Shown here: positions 14,275 through 22,646 of the stretch, piece after piece
Position numbering within the stretch: the stretch's first letter is position 1
Layout of the letters: every line of letters starts with the position of its first letter
The notes under the pieces: model-generated
Database searches by the model: none
The model's input: the letters and a program-made list of their open reading frames with translations, nothing else
What the model was told of the DNA's origin: nothing
Position numbers and translations under genes: made by a program
DNA from: a virus
DNA length: 31,731 bases
IMG/VR virus record: IMGVR_UViG_3300047551_002345
Coordinates: 1 to 31,731 of that record
Direction: 5' to 3' (one strand)

Positions 14275-14521
14275 CATGCGTTGGTGCGGCACGAAGGCAC
14301 GAAAGTACAGATGTATCAAAATCTCAGGGTGGGACTCGAATGTCGGTGCAGAGATGCAGACTTTGGGGGTGTTTTAACCCTTACGCGACGTAAATGACAC
14401 TGTGAGTAAAAGTGTTATTTAGCTTTAATAAAGGTAAAAATGGGGTCAAAGTCTGCAAGTCTGCACGGGCAAATGACAAAACGACCCCCTACAATGTCAT
14501 GGCTCACCCGAAGAACCCGTC
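14275..14521. other. Non-coding gap with inverted repeats
   Basis: No convincing gene on either strand. An 11-bp inverted repeat pairs tgcagactttg (14355-14365) with caaagtctgca (14447-14457), and a second partial copy agtctgca follows at 14459. Between the arms there is an AT-rich stretch with acact...agtgt (about 14397-14415) and ttatttagctttaataaagg. This could hold an operator, a promoter for the following HNH-like gene, or a replication origin. Confidence 0.45.
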
Positions 14522-15214
14522 ATGGCAAGCGTTGTAAGGAAGCTCCAGCAGATCGAGAAGGAGTTTGGGCAGCCCAATTTCCGTCATGTCCAGGGCATCG
14601 AGAACATGGAGGAGGAAAACCTGAACAAACTTGGCTACTACCGGGGGTTTGCTTGTGCTCACGGCCATCTCATTCGGGACTCAGAACGACATTGGTGCTA
14701 TGAGTGCGCCAAAAAAATCCTGAGTAACGTCTGCGGTTTCGATATCAACTACCTACACAAGGACTACAAACACAAATACGCCAAGCTCTGGAAGAAAATC
14801 AAAATCTCATTCCCAGAGGAGTGCTGGGAGATGGAGATGCCTGGTGGTGGTACGCCCAAGAGGGTGTGCCTGCCGTCGTACCGGTCGGGCTACAGCAAGC
14901 AGAAATCCGAGAACGTGAACATCCACAAGGCGGTGTACCAGTGTGCGTGGGGGGATGTGGGGGCGCTGGTGGTGACCAGGCTGTGCAGCAACCCCAAGTG
15001 CGCCAACCCCTTGCATATGGTGTCCAGCTTTAACCGCAACTACCCGCCCGCAAGCGTCACACCGCTGGAAGTTGACTTCAAGGCAGAGAAGCTTATGCTC
15101 TTCAACCGCCAGTCTCAACGTGAGTCTGGTATTCAACCAGTGGTACAACAAGAGTTCAAGAATATGATTACTCACCCGGAATATGTGAAAGATCGCCCCG
15201 AGTACAATGAATAA
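14522..15214 (+). CDS. HNH-like zinc protein, catalytic His possibly replaced
   Basis: A 230-aa protein with two Cys/His clusters. The first, residues about 41-61, has CAHGH and CYECAKK. The second (about 156-170) is CSNPKCANPLHM, the zinc-binding core seen in phage HNH endonucleases, preceded by VYQCAWGDVGALVVTR. In typical members a His lies two residues before the first Cys (HxC); here the tripeptide is RLC, so the metal-binding His may be lost and the enzyme inactive or altered. It could be a homing-type endonuclease or a DNA-binding zinc protein. Start ATG 14522 has no strong Shine-Dalgarno; TAA ends at 15214. Confidence 0.65.
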   Translation: MASVVRKLQQIEKEFGQPNFRHVQGIENMEEENLNKLGYYRGFACAHGHLIRDSERHWCYECAKKILSNVCGFDINYLHKDYKHKYAKLWKKIKISFPEECWEMEMPGGGTPKRVCLPSYRSGYSKQKSENVNIHKAVYQCAWGDVGALVVTRLCSNPKCANPLHMVSSFNRNYPPASVTPLEVDFKAEKLMLFNRQSQRESGIQPVVQQEFKNMITHPEYVKDRPEYNE

Positions 15215-15232
15215 TAAAAAGAATAATAAGCA

Positions 15233-16168
15233 GTGGCCAGAAGTAATCAGACGCAACAACGTCAGAGAACCAGGCAGAACCCGTTAGTTTTAGGCACGTT
15301 CTCCAGTCTTGCCTTGCGTTATTTGCATGGCACGCTGGGTCCTAAAAATGAGTTAGTTGGATCCAGGGATACGTGGGATACCTCGAATGGTGGTTTTGGT
15401 GGCGGTGCTTACAACCATTGGTTCCAGGTCAATATCACCAGCGATGCATGGATCATCCTTGCAAAAGGTGGGCCGCGTCCAAATTACATCGAGGTTTCTG
15501 CTTATGACATGAACCTGGTTCAGATTCCTGCCCGTAGCGTGTGGGAAGCTGACAGCGTTGTGTTTGGCAGTAACAATCTCAATGGTGTTTATTATCCATA
15601 CCTTGATCAGGTGATGGGTGCAGGCTCTGATCTGTATAACACCTATAACCCAAACAGTCTGGATAAAGGGAACGAACTGTATTATCCCCTTGGTCCAGGT
15701 TCATACTTAATTTGCATCTCTACAACACGCAACGAACTCCTTGAGTACAACGTTGGTGTTGTTATTGAATTTCCCAGCACGGAACTATTCATTGAACTGG
15801 AAGATGGAGATGGTGGTCTCTTTATTCAAGAGAGTGAAATTGACCCGTTAAACACGGTTGATATTGATTCTCCTGTCACAGTAAATTACACAATTCCTAC
15901 AAACTTCAACGCATTTACAGAAAGGGAATGTGTTATTAACTCAGGTGTTACTGTCACGATTCCAACATTTTCCACTTGGATGATTGGATTTGAGATCCCA
16001 AGGAATGAAGCTGATAACAGTAAATTTATTATTGAAGTCAGCCCAACGTTTGATTACAACTCCATTCACGACCACTCCCTTTCGGAATGGGAAGCCGCCT
16101 GGGAAGCAACACACCAAGATACGGATAAATTCCCGTCCGTCTTTATACCTTTGACGAACAGGTCATGA
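15233..16168 (+). CDS. Probable virion/tail-associated protein, unknown function
   Basis: A 311-aa beta-rich protein with many Asn, Tyr, Asp and Gly residues. It begins basic (MARSNQTQQRQRTRQNPLVL) from a GTG at 15233; no upstream in-frame ATG is evident. Segments such as WFQVNITSDAWIILAKGG and GPGSYLICISTTRNEL resemble beta-sandwich domains with a lectin-like look. The C-terminus HDHSLSEWEAAWEATHQDTD is strikingly Trp- and His-rich. It overlaps the following small gene as ATGA. I recognise no named family, and a structural role is inferred only from composition. Confidence 0.7.
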   Translation: MARSNQTQQRQRTRQNPLVLGTFSSLALRYLHGTLGPKNELVGSRDTWDTSNGGFGGGAYNHWFQVNITSDAWIILAKGGPRPNYIEVSAYDMNLVQIPARSVWEADSVVFGSNNLNGVYYPYLDQVMGAGSDLYNTYNPNSLDKGNELYYPLGPGSYLICISTTRNELLEYNVGVVIEFPSTELFIELEDGDGGLFIQESEIDPLNTVDIDSPVTVNYTIPTNFNAFTERECVINSGVTVTIPTFSTWMIGFEIPRNEADNSKFIIEVSPTFDYNSIHDHSLSEWEAAWEATHQDTDKFPSVFIPLTNRS

Positions 16169-16302
16169 TGGGTTTCTACAACTGGCTCATTTGCAAACTG
16201 TTTAAACGCTGTGCTATTTACAGTGAAACTCCCACTGAACGTTTTAAGCGTTATTGTGAGGAAAACCCTGGCGCCGTACAGTGTCGGATCTACGAGGATT
16301 GA
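16165..16302 (+). CDS. 45-aa Cys-containing small protein
   Basis: ATG 16165 overlaps the previous stop as ATGA and gives MMGFYNWLICKLFKRCAIYS followed by ETPTERFKRYCEENPGAVQC. Four Cys in 45 residues, basic and aromatic N-terminal half. The tight junctions on both sides support translation. A second ATG follows directly at 16168. Function unknown. Confidence 0.65.
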   Translation: MMGFYNWLICKLFKRCAIYSETPTERFKRYCEENPGAVQCRIYED

Positions 16303-16775
16303 ACTTTAGTTCACTGTTAAAGCGAAGAAAGAAATGCAAGAGGATCAAACGGAAGAAGCTGGTTCACACCATTGTTCTACAGAACGGTGCTCTGGCGGTG
16401 ACACGCTTGATCCCTTGGATCCGTATTGGGAAAAACTACGCGTGGATGGCCAGTTTAGCCGTTGGCAAAAGCCGGCGACAGATTAACGATTGGTTGATGC
16501 GTCGCTCCAAGCGCAGTCGTGTTCAGAAATTAAATGTCAACTTGACAGGACTAGGTGGCAATAGTGGTCATGCCATTGCATTGCGTCAGTTGTACGTATG
16601 GCTTGATGTTGTACCAGAGGGTGACATCATCATGTTCTACTGTGAATCAGCTGATGCAGAACGTCAGATGAAGATTTGGAAGAAGTGGATTCTGCGTCAT
16701 AATCCAGATCTGTTGTATTCCATTGATGAAGAAACTAAATCTTTCTATATCTACAAACCCATGAGTTTAGAATGA
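16281..16775 (+). CDS. Basic protein of unknown function
   Basis: A 164-aa frame from GTG 16281; a TTG at 16299 overlapping the previous stop as TTGA is an equally good start. The first 30 residues are extremely basic (LLKRRKKCKRIKRKKL). The rest mixes beta strands and helices (VHTIVLQNGALAVTRLIPWI; later RQMKIWKKWILRHNPDLLYS). The basic N-terminus suggests nucleic-acid binding. No motif recognised. Confidence 0.65.
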   Translation: MSDLRGLNFSSLLKRRKKCKRIKRKKLVHTIVLQNGALAVTRLIPWIRIGKNYAWMASLAVGKSRRQINDWLMRRSKRSRVQKLNVNLTGLGGNSGHAIALRQLYVWLDVVPEGDIIMFYCESADAERQMKIWKKWILRHNPDLLYSIDEETKSFYIYKPMSLE

Positions 16776-16793
16776 AAGAAACGGGATATACCC

Positions 16794-16958
16794 ATGCACA
16801 AACTCAACGAATACTTGGAAGTTGCGCTGGCTATTCATGCCGCCTGCTCTGCTATCACTGCACTGACCCCAACCCCAAAGGATGACGCTCTAGTGCGTAA
16901 GCTCTATCGCGTGATTGAGATTGGTGCTCTGGTTATTGGTCGCGCCAAGCAACGCTGA
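16794..16958 (+). CDS. 54-aa small protein, possibly holin-like
   Basis: Reads MHKLNEYLEVALAIHAACSA, then ITALTPTPKDDALVRKLYRV, and ends IGALVIGRAKQR. Two moderately hydrophobic helices flank a TPTPKDD turn. Small proteins of this shape occur near phage lysis genes, and the convergent neighbour is an endolysin, but the helices are short and a holin role is only a guess. Its TGA at 16956-16958 directly abuts the stop of the minus-strand gene. Confidence 0.6.
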   Translation: MHKLNEYLEVALAIHAACSAITALTPTPKDDALVRKLYRVIEIGALVIGRAKQR

Positions 16959-17120
16959 TCAGTCGGGCAACGCCTGAAACCAATACACGCAGCCACCTTG
17001 TTTTTCAACCCATTCACGGGTTGCATATGCGTCACTCTTGTCTAGGGTGACGCATTTTCTTTCATCACCTACTTCCCAGCAGATGTTCACGCGGATGCGT
17101 GGTTCTTTATATTTTTTCAC
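16959..17120 (-). CDS. 53-aa small protein coupled to the endolysin
   Basis: GTG at 17120 overlaps the endolysin TGA as GTGA, the usual coupled junction here; a longer frame to 17168 is not needed. The product is MKKYKEPRIRVNICWEVGDE followed by LDKSDAYATREWVEKQGGCV and WFQALPD. Conserved-looking Trp and Cys residues suggest a compact domain. It might be a lysis accessory factor by position only. Confidence 0.65.
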   Translation of the reverse strand: MKKYKEPRIRVNICWEVGDERKCVTLDKSDAYATREWVEKQGGCVYWFQALPD

Positions 17121-18238
17121 TTGCTGATCAGAATTGCCCAGCCTGTGTTGTTTCCGTCGCACTCCCATCGGCGTAACCAGTTTTTCCTGCTGTACTCTAC
17201 ATTTTTACCTTTGGCGGCATTGTTGTTGACATACCCGCCATTGATCATGTCTGCTTCTCCGTTGGGATCGTTGAACACAAACGATGTTGGCGTAAAACCT
17301 ATGCAACAGGTCCAATGTCCACCGCCAGTGGGGTAGCTGACGGTACCTTTATGTAACCAACCAACAGCAACTGGCCTGCCGTTACGGATCTCGTTTTCCA
17401 GTAACGCAGTATTCCCATTGGTGACAAACTTGGCAGTAAGTCCCAGGAATTTCAAGGCTGCGAGTTGAGCGTTGCGATCCGTTGTGTCCCCGTATTTGCT
17501 ACGGATTTTGTTGTACTCATCATCGCTTTTAACCTTGCCGTAATATTCGGCAATCATGGCGCAAGTGGACGAGAAGCACTCCCTGTAACCTTTGCCGGAT
17601 TGGTTATCCAGCTGGTACTCATAGGGAACAGACAGGATCTTTCGATCAATCACACCTGGTTCAGCAGGATCAGGCTTTTGCATTTGCCGATCCATGATCT
17701 GAATTAATTTGGTCACATATCCGGGATCAGTAGCGTAACCTTCCTCTTTAAGAAGTTGAGCGCACTCATTCCTGGTTGCTGCTCGATTGACGCCTTTGTA
17801 TCCATTGAAATCTTTGTACCAACGTGTAACTAGATAATCAACACATTCGTACAGGCTGCCAAACTTCTTAAACCAATCTTTGATCTGAATTTCTTTGCCA
17901 CCAATGAATTCGCTGGTGGTGACGTAGCATCCTTCTCCGTCTTTGGATTTAATGCCAAAGTAATTGTGCGTGCAGGAGGTGTGCTGACCCTGAGCACTCT
18001 CTAAAAACCACTGCGCTGCAACGCATTCCGGAAATTTAGCACCTGCTTTTTTGGCGGCTGCCAGGACGCCATCCCAGGTGTTCGGGAACTCTTCCGTTGG
18101 TTTAGGTGCATTGCGATACTTCAGCGCAAATGACTCCAAAACATCAGGTGTGACCTGAGCCTGGAGCCAGTTCCACGCATCAATCTGATGAGGTTCTTTC
18201 TTAAAGAACTCAACAGCATCAGTCAGCTTTATTGACAT
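17117..18238 (-). CDS. Two-domain endolysin: GH73 glucosaminidase + C39-like peptidase
   Basis: A 373-aa lysis enzyme. Residues about 50-185 resemble GH73 (FlgJ/LytD-type) glucosaminidase: AAQWFLESAQGQHTS with probable catalytic E80, HNYFGIKSKDGEGC, then WFKKFGSLYECVDYLVTRWY and a late GYATDPGYVTKLIQIM. Residues about 200-373 resemble a papain-fold C39-like peptidase: VPYEYQLDNQ, a Cys at 221 in RECFSSTCAM as nucleophile, H308 in GGGHWT and D324 in NDPNG completing a triad. It would cut both glycan strands and peptide bridges. No signal peptide, so it needs a holin. A hairpin abuts its start codon (18240..18268). Confidence 0.85.
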   Translation of the reverse strand: MSIKLTDAVEFFKKEPHQIDAWNWLQAQVTPDVLESFALKYRNAPKPTEEFPNTWDGVLAAAKKAGAKFPECVAAQWFLESAQGQHTSCTHNYFGIKSKDGEGCYVTTSEFIGGKEIQIKDWFKKFGSLYECVDYLVTRWYKDFNGYKGVNRAATRNECAQLLKEEGYATDPGYVTKLIQIMDRQMQKPDPAEPGVIDRKILSVPYEYQLDNQSGKGYRECFSSTCAMIAEYYGKVKSDDEYNKIRSKYGDTTDRNAQLAALKFLGLTAKFVTNGNTALLENEIRNGRPVAVGWLHKGTVSYPTGGGHWTCCIGFTPTSFVFNDPNGEADMINGGYVNNNAAKGKNVEYSRKNWLRRWECDGNNTGWAILISK

Positions 18239-18239
18239 C

Positions 18240-18268
18240 GACCTAAAGCTTTTTCTTAACTTTAGGTC
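18240..18268 (-). promoter_or_regulatory. Hairpin directly before the endolysin start codon
   Basis: On the minus strand GACCTAAAG, an 11-base loop and CTTTAGGTC form a 9-bp stem that ends one base before ATG 18238. The only purine-rich stretch that could act as ribosome binding site (AAGAAAAAG) lies mostly in the loop. There is no U-tract, so this is not a terminator. A translational control hairpin, as known for T4 lysozyme, is plausible. Confidence 0.6.
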
Positions 18269-18278
18269 AGGTCAATAA

Positions 18279-18464
18279 TCACACAACTTCTGCTTCTTTG
18301 GTTTCTACTTCTTCTGCACCGTCTTCTTCCGGCGCAAACTCCAGGGTTTCAACCAACTGACCGATGAGGTTTGCAGCAAATTGAATCAGGTTACCGTCGC
18401 CAGTGGCACGGGCAGAACCAAATGAATTAATGGCGGAAACCAGTTCAGACTTTTTGCAAGCCAT
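18279..18464 (-). CDS. Small acidic-tailed protein
   Basis: A 61-aa protein from ATG 18464 (MACKKSELVSAINSFGSARA). The first 45 residues form an amphipathic helical unit (NLIQFAANLIGQLVETLEFA) and the last 17 are nearly all Glu/Ala. The extended frame to 18473 needs a TTG and is not used. It resembles small structural-region proteins I associate with cyanophages, but I know no function. Confidence 0.65.
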   Translation of the reverse strand: MACKKSELVSAINSFGSARATGDGNLIQFAANLIGQLVETLEFAPEEDGAEEVETKEAEVV

Positions 18465-18499
18465 GATAAACAAATGACTTTAAAAAGTATAGCAATGAA

Positions 18500-18823
18500 T
18501 CACCAAGGCAGCCCAGTGGCAGAGGTCGGATTCAGTTCTTGTTGAATTTGCTGCTCCAAGGCAGCTTCGATGGCTGCGACCTGTTCAGAGCCAAGTGTTG
18601 TTTTAACCCAGTCAACAACTTGATCTTTGGTTAATGAATTAAACGGAGTAAAGCTAGAAGGATCTGGATCTCCAAGACCAATGCTTCCATAGGCTCCGGA
18701 AGTTTTACCATATTCTTCACAAGAAACTGTGTAATGCACTGTATAAACAGCGCCATCAGGACAAACGTTGCCATCGGGAAGATGACGCTCAAGCTGAGCA
18801 ATATCCCAGGTAATAACGGCCAT
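18500..18823 (-). CDS. DUF7936-like small phage protein
   Basis: A 107-aa protein opening MAVITWDIAQLERHLPDG, with YTVHYTVSC, a GSIGLGDPDPSSFTPFNSL segment and a final helix VDWVKTTLGSEQVAAIEAAL. The W-x-I-x-Q-L-x-R start, the paired beta strands and the LT..QV..WV helix match, from memory, the DUF7936 family found among phage structural genes. Such proteins are thought to be virion or tail accessory proteins; no activity is known. The 166 bases between it and the S74 fibre gene (18824..18989) hold no gene. Confidence 0.65.
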   Translation of the reverse strand: MAVITWDIAQLERHLPDGNVCPDGAVYTVHYTVSCEEYGKTSGAYGSIGLGDPDPSSFTPFNSLTKDQVVDWVKTTLGSEQVAAIEAALEQQIQQELNPTSATGLPW

Positions 18824-18989
18824 TGTTAAAACATTTTTACATATTCTAACAATTAAAGCTCAGGCATTTCATATTCCTTTGTGCTGTTGCAATAGTGTTT
18901 AAAAATAATTTCACTTGTATTTCCGGCCCACTGTGCAACCACTACTGGTTATCCGTGCTCCTGTCAAGCAAACCTAGAAACGACGTGGG

Positions 18990-21377
18990 CTAAGACGCCT
19001 TGAGAGTTGCTACTTCAGCCTGCAGCTCAGCAATCATTACCTGCTGTTCTTGTATGGCTTTGACTAAAACCGGAATTAAGTCTTGGCGCACTGACTTGTA
19101 AGGCTCCTCTCCCTCCGGGTGGTTTTCGCCTTTTTCCCATTCGTCAATCAGATCAGGGAATACCTCTTCGACTTCTTGCGCGATGAATCCCCTGACGCTT
19201 TTGCCGGTGTTGCCAAAGCCTTCTTTCCAGTCAAACCTACGAGGCTTAAGCGCGAGAATCGCATTGAGTCCTACATCAAGATCTTTGATATTTTCTTTCA
19301 GCCGACGATCTGAAATTGCACTGATAGTTGTACTGGTTGCATAGATGGTTCCACCAAAGCCGACGTAAAACCTATAAGCAGCTGCACCGGTTGAGTACAT
19401 TGAGTATCCAATCGAGCTATCTGTTGTGTCGGCTGCGCCGAGTTGCATCCTGGCCGAACTAAGTATTTTGATTCCTGTACCAGATCCAACATTGGCATCG
19501 GTTGCGCCACCGGCCAGTATGTTCCTTTGGTTGTCAATGCGCATTGCCTCCGTCGGAGAACTCGCCCCATCCGCAGTAGTCGAAAACACTAAACGCCCTG
19601 GGCAGTCACCCGAAGCCCATGCTCCTGCTTGATCATTTTCAGCAGCAATAAATGCGGCACTGCGGAAATTAGTTCCGTCATTGCCAACAAAGTTGATGCC
19701 GCCAATTTGATAACCGCCTGGCGTAGCTGTGTTGGTCCCTAAAGTATTGCTTCCAGAAGATCCGATTGAAAGCCATGGTGCATAACCACTGGCTGTGTAG
19801 TTAATAAGAGCAAGGCCATTGTCATAATTATTTGTTGCCGTGTTTACTTGTGCAAAAGGAGTAGAAGCTGTACTGCCGACATAAATGTTGCTACGCGCTG
19901 TAGACGTGCCCACTAAGAGCCTACGACTTGAGTCGATTCGCGCTGCTTCACTGCCATTTTGATACCAAATGTGATAACCACTGGCTCCCCCAAAATATTC
20001 ATGAACATTTTGATTGTTTGTTCTGTCATAAGTCAGGAGAGTGTTGGTTGCAGCACCTGACATGCCGATTGACATGCTGCCGCTTGTATTGACAAAGCGA
20101 ACGAATCCGTTTGTGGAGGTTGTCGATTGAACCCTGAGTTCTGTATCTGCGGAGGAAACGTGCAACGCAGTGGCTGGAGTAGTACCAATCCCTAGACTGC
20201 CGAAGCTATCAAACCGAGCAATCTCCGTAGCTTTATTGTTTTTGGTAAATCTAATTACCCCGCCAGTGCCAGGGGCATCAATAACTACTGAACTTCCAAT
20301 ACCGATTTCTTCGCCGCCGCCAATAGAACCATAATAAGAGTTTGCTACGTCAAACCTAATAGTTGCTCTTGTGCCTACTCCAGCTCCTTGGTTGGAAACC
20401 CACAAGGGAAATGTTTCAACACCGTTACTTTGATCGTTGATTTCAAGGCGGCCATCAGGCGAACTCGTCCCAATCCCTACGTTGCCTGCGGAGGTGATGC
20501 GCAGTTTTTCGGTTTGAGATCCTGCAACGGCGTCCCCTGTGTAGAAGTAATGGCCACCAACATTTGTAGTTCCTTGGGCAAAGTATCCAATACCACCAGC
20601 GCCAGCAGTATTAGAGCCACCGTTCCATCGTGCAATGCCAACGTTGAATAACGTGCTACCACCATCTCCAAGAACAATGCTGCCTTGAGATTGCGACGAA
20701 TTGCTGATTCTTACCTGATCAAGGACTTGCAGTTGCGACTGAGGGCTCGAAACCCCTATGCCTAAACGCCCTGAGGAGTCAATTACCGCATGTGCGGTAG
20801 TGCCAGAATCAGTGCTAAGAAGAATCTTGCCGCCATCGTTTCGGATGACGGTATCACCTAGAGTACTGTTGGCGATAATATTTCCTGCACTATTTGCTAC
20901 ACCAATCCAGGATTCTGCTGTTATTCCAAGACCAAACCGAATAACGCTGGTTTGTCCACCAGCTCCAGCGGTTGCTGTTAAATCTAAAACAGCATTGGGC
21001 GAATTCGTCCCTATGCCGACATTTGTTCCTGAAACCGTTAATACAGCTGAGCCATTTGCGGCAATACCAACCGTATTAGCTGCACCTGTAAATAGACCAG
21101 TATCTAAATCACCAGCAAAAGCAATGGATGGCGCAGCAGCAGTGCCCGATGCAAATACGCCAGAAGTAATCGTTGCAGTTGTAAATTGTCCTGCAGTACC
21201 AGTTACAGTTGCGCCAGATACAGTACCACCTCTGACAACACCGCCAGAAATGGTGCCAGTTACTGTGATATTTCCACTAAAGGTCGGGTTCTGAACCAGA
21301 CCAGAAATCGAGACACTCTTATCAACGCCAGCATCCGTAAAGGTGACCGTATCAACCTTGATAGTTCCGTATGGCAT
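18990..21377 (-). CDS. Tail fibre/spike with C-terminal S74 chaperone
   Basis: A 795-aa fibre. The N-terminal part begins MPYGTIKVDTVTFTDAG and then repeats VTGTISGGVV-type units. The body (about 90-680) is Ser/Gly/Asn-rich beta-helical sequence in which the unit VGIGTSSP or LGIGTTPA recurs (at least five times), each starting a new layer. From about residue 690 there is a Peptidase_S74 intramolecular chaperone: SDRRLKENIKDLDVGL with the catalytic Ser-Asp, LALKPRRFDWK and GFIAQEVEEVFPDL, followed by a coiled coil. The chaperone trimerises the fibre and then cleaves itself off. It is the longest receptor-binding candidate here. Confidence 0.9.
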   Translation of the reverse strand: MPYGTIKVDTVTFTDAGVDKSVSISGLVQNPTFSGNITVTGTISGGVVRGGTVSGATVTGTAGQFTTATITSGVFASGTAAAPSIAFAGDLDTGLFTGAANTVGIAANGSAVLTVSGTNVGIGTNSPNAVLDLTATAGAGGQTSVIRFGLGITAESWIGVANSAGNIIANSTLGDTVIRNDGGKILLSTDSGTTAHAVIDSSGRLGIGVSSPQSQLQVLDQVRISNSSQSQGSIVLGDGGSTLFNVGIARWNGGSNTAGAGGIGYFAQGTTNVGGHYFYTGDAVAGSQTEKLRITSAGNVGIGTSSPDGRLEINDQSNGVETFPLWVSNQGAGVGTRATIRFDVANSYYGSIGGGEEIGIGSSVVIDAPGTGGVIRFTKNNKATEIARFDSFGSLGIGTTPATALHVSSADTELRVQSTTSTNGFVRFVNTSGSMSIGMSGAATNTLLTYDRTNNQNVHEYFGGASGYHIWYQNGSEAARIDSSRRLLVGTSTARSNIYVGSTASTPFAQVNTATNNYDNGLALINYTASGYAPWLSIGSSGSNTLGTNTATPGGYQIGGINFVGNDGTNFRSAAFIAAENDQAGAWASGDCPGRLVFSTTADGASSPTEAMRIDNQRNILAGGATDANVGSGTGIKILSSARMQLGAADTTDSSIGYSMYSTGAAAYRFYVGFGGTIYATSTTISAISDRRLKENIKDLDVGLNAILALKPRRFDWKEGFGNTGKSVRGFIAQEVEEVFPDLIDEWEKGENHPEGEEPYKSVRQDLIPVLVKAIQEQQVMIAELQAEVATLKAS

Positions 21378-21413
21378 TTGTCTGTAACTTTTTTCTTATT
21401 TTAACTGAAGGAA

Positions 21414-22592
21414 TTAAGGCAGGATGATTAACGGACCTTGGATCACAAATCCGTTCACGCCACCAGAAACAACACCAGAACACACAATGGCAGCAGTCGC
21501 ACCTGATGGAGTTGTTATTGCAAGAGTGCTGCCTGTGATGTTAGTAAATCTACCGGTATTGCCGGTGATAGTTGCACCTGAAACTTGACTGGTAAAAACA
21601 CCACTGCTGAAGTTTGCCGTAGCACCAGTGACAGTAGTACCAGAAATTTGAGCCGTGAAAACACCACTATTAAAGTTGGCTGTTCCACCGGTAACAGTTG
21701 TACCAGTAACGGTGGTAAAACCTGCCGTGCTGCCAGTAAGGGTGGTGAATTGTGCAATGTTGCCGGTAACGGTAGCCCCGGAAACACTGGTGGTACCAAC
21801 AATATTGACACCGGTAATACTTGTGGCCTGAACTGCAGATCCGGTAATGATCTGACCGCTGATGTTTCCAGTGACCGTTAGGTTGTTGTTAAGGAATGTC
21901 TGACCAGATACAAATAAACCAGACAGGATGGTGAAGTTACCACTGATGGCTTGGTCACCAGCAAAGGTTTGGTTAATAGTAATAAGATTGACAAATTCAC
22001 CAGATAAGAACCTGGCCATCTGACCGGTCACTGTGGCCCCAGAAACCTGGCTGGTGAATACACCGGAAACACCTGTCAATGTCGTAAAACTAGCTGCATC
22101 TCCAGTAACTACAGCACCAGAAACCTGAGACGTGAACGTTCCGGAAACACCAGTCAAATTGGTTACTTGAACCGTGTTGCCGGTAATCGTTGCGCCAGAG
22201 AGTTGACTGGTGAAGACGCCACTAATGCCAGTAAGGGTACTGAACTGGCCTGCATTACCAGTAATGACAGCTCCACTGATGGTACCGGTGGTTGTCAGGT
22301 TGTTCTGGACGATAACACCACTAAAAGTGGCAAGACCAGAGCTGGTAATTGTATTGACGCTTGTAGCACCATTAACCGTAAGGTTTCCGGTGACGGTGAC
22401 GTTACCTACAAACGTCTCACCAGTGATGGTTGCGTAGTATTTATCTAAATAATCCCGGAAACCCGAGAACGTAATTTTTTTATTTTTTAAAACGGGGTCA
22501 ACTTCAAATACGTGAACAAGAGTCAGCAGGTCCTGCTCGTCAATAGCAAGACCTGCAATCTCAGGAAATTCCGATATCCGTCTGTTGGCCAC
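21414..22592 (-). CDS. Repeat-built fibre or tail protein
   Basis: A 392-aa protein. Residues 1-55 form a compact head (MANRRISEFPEIAGLAIDEQ, then DYLDKYY), probably the attachment domain. The remainder is made of about eleven degenerate units of roughly 25 residues with the pattern SGATITGN, a hydrophobic LTGVSG and FTSQ, giving a long beta-prism or beta-helix shaft. No S74 domain or collagen is present. The start is GTG at 22592; no in-frame ATG is available nearby. It precedes the S74 fibre by 36 bases, and both begin with related VTGTISG repeats, so the two may form proximal and distal parts of one fibre. Confidence 0.78.
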   Translation of the reverse strand: MANRRISEFPEIAGLAIDEQDLLTLVHVFEVDPVLKNKKITFSGFRDYLDKYYATITGETFVGNVTVTGNLTVNGATSVNTITSSGLATFSGVIVQNNLTTTGTISGAVITGNAGQFSTLTGISGVFTSQLSGATITGNTVQVTNLTGVSGTFTSQVSGAVVTGDAASFTTLTGVSGVFTSQVSGATVTGQMARFLSGEFVNLITINQTFAGDQAISGNFTILSGLFVSGQTFLNNNLTVTGNISGQIITGSAVQATSITGVNIVGTTSVSGATVTGNIAQFTTLTGSTAGFTTVTGTTVTGGTANFNSGVFTAQISGTTVTGATANFSSGVFTSQVSGATITGNTGRFTNITGSTLAITTPSGATAAIVCSGVVSGGVNGFVIQGPLIILP

Positions 22593-22622
22593 CTATTAAA
22601 TCACATAAACCCTATAAAATGA

Positions 22623-22628
22623 ATTATA
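22623..22628 (-). promoter_or_regulatory. -10-like TATAAT box before the fibre genes
   Basis: TATAAT on the minus strand 30 bases upstream of the GTG start at 22592, without a recognisable -35. This matches the pattern at 3238..3243 before the other fibre cassette, so both may be phage late promoters. Confidence 0.45.
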
Positions 22629-22646
22629 GTCGCAGTGTGTTCAACC

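Noticed and set aside
14320-14350. tRNA-like T-arm (gggactcgaatg)
   Set aside because: The stem does not pair and no acceptor, D-arm or anticodon arm can be built around it on either strand.
18824-18989. Possible small gene or promoter between the DUF7936-like and S74 fibre genes
   Set aside because: No frame longer than about 10 codons with a start, and the TTGACA-like and TAGAAT strings are badly spaced.
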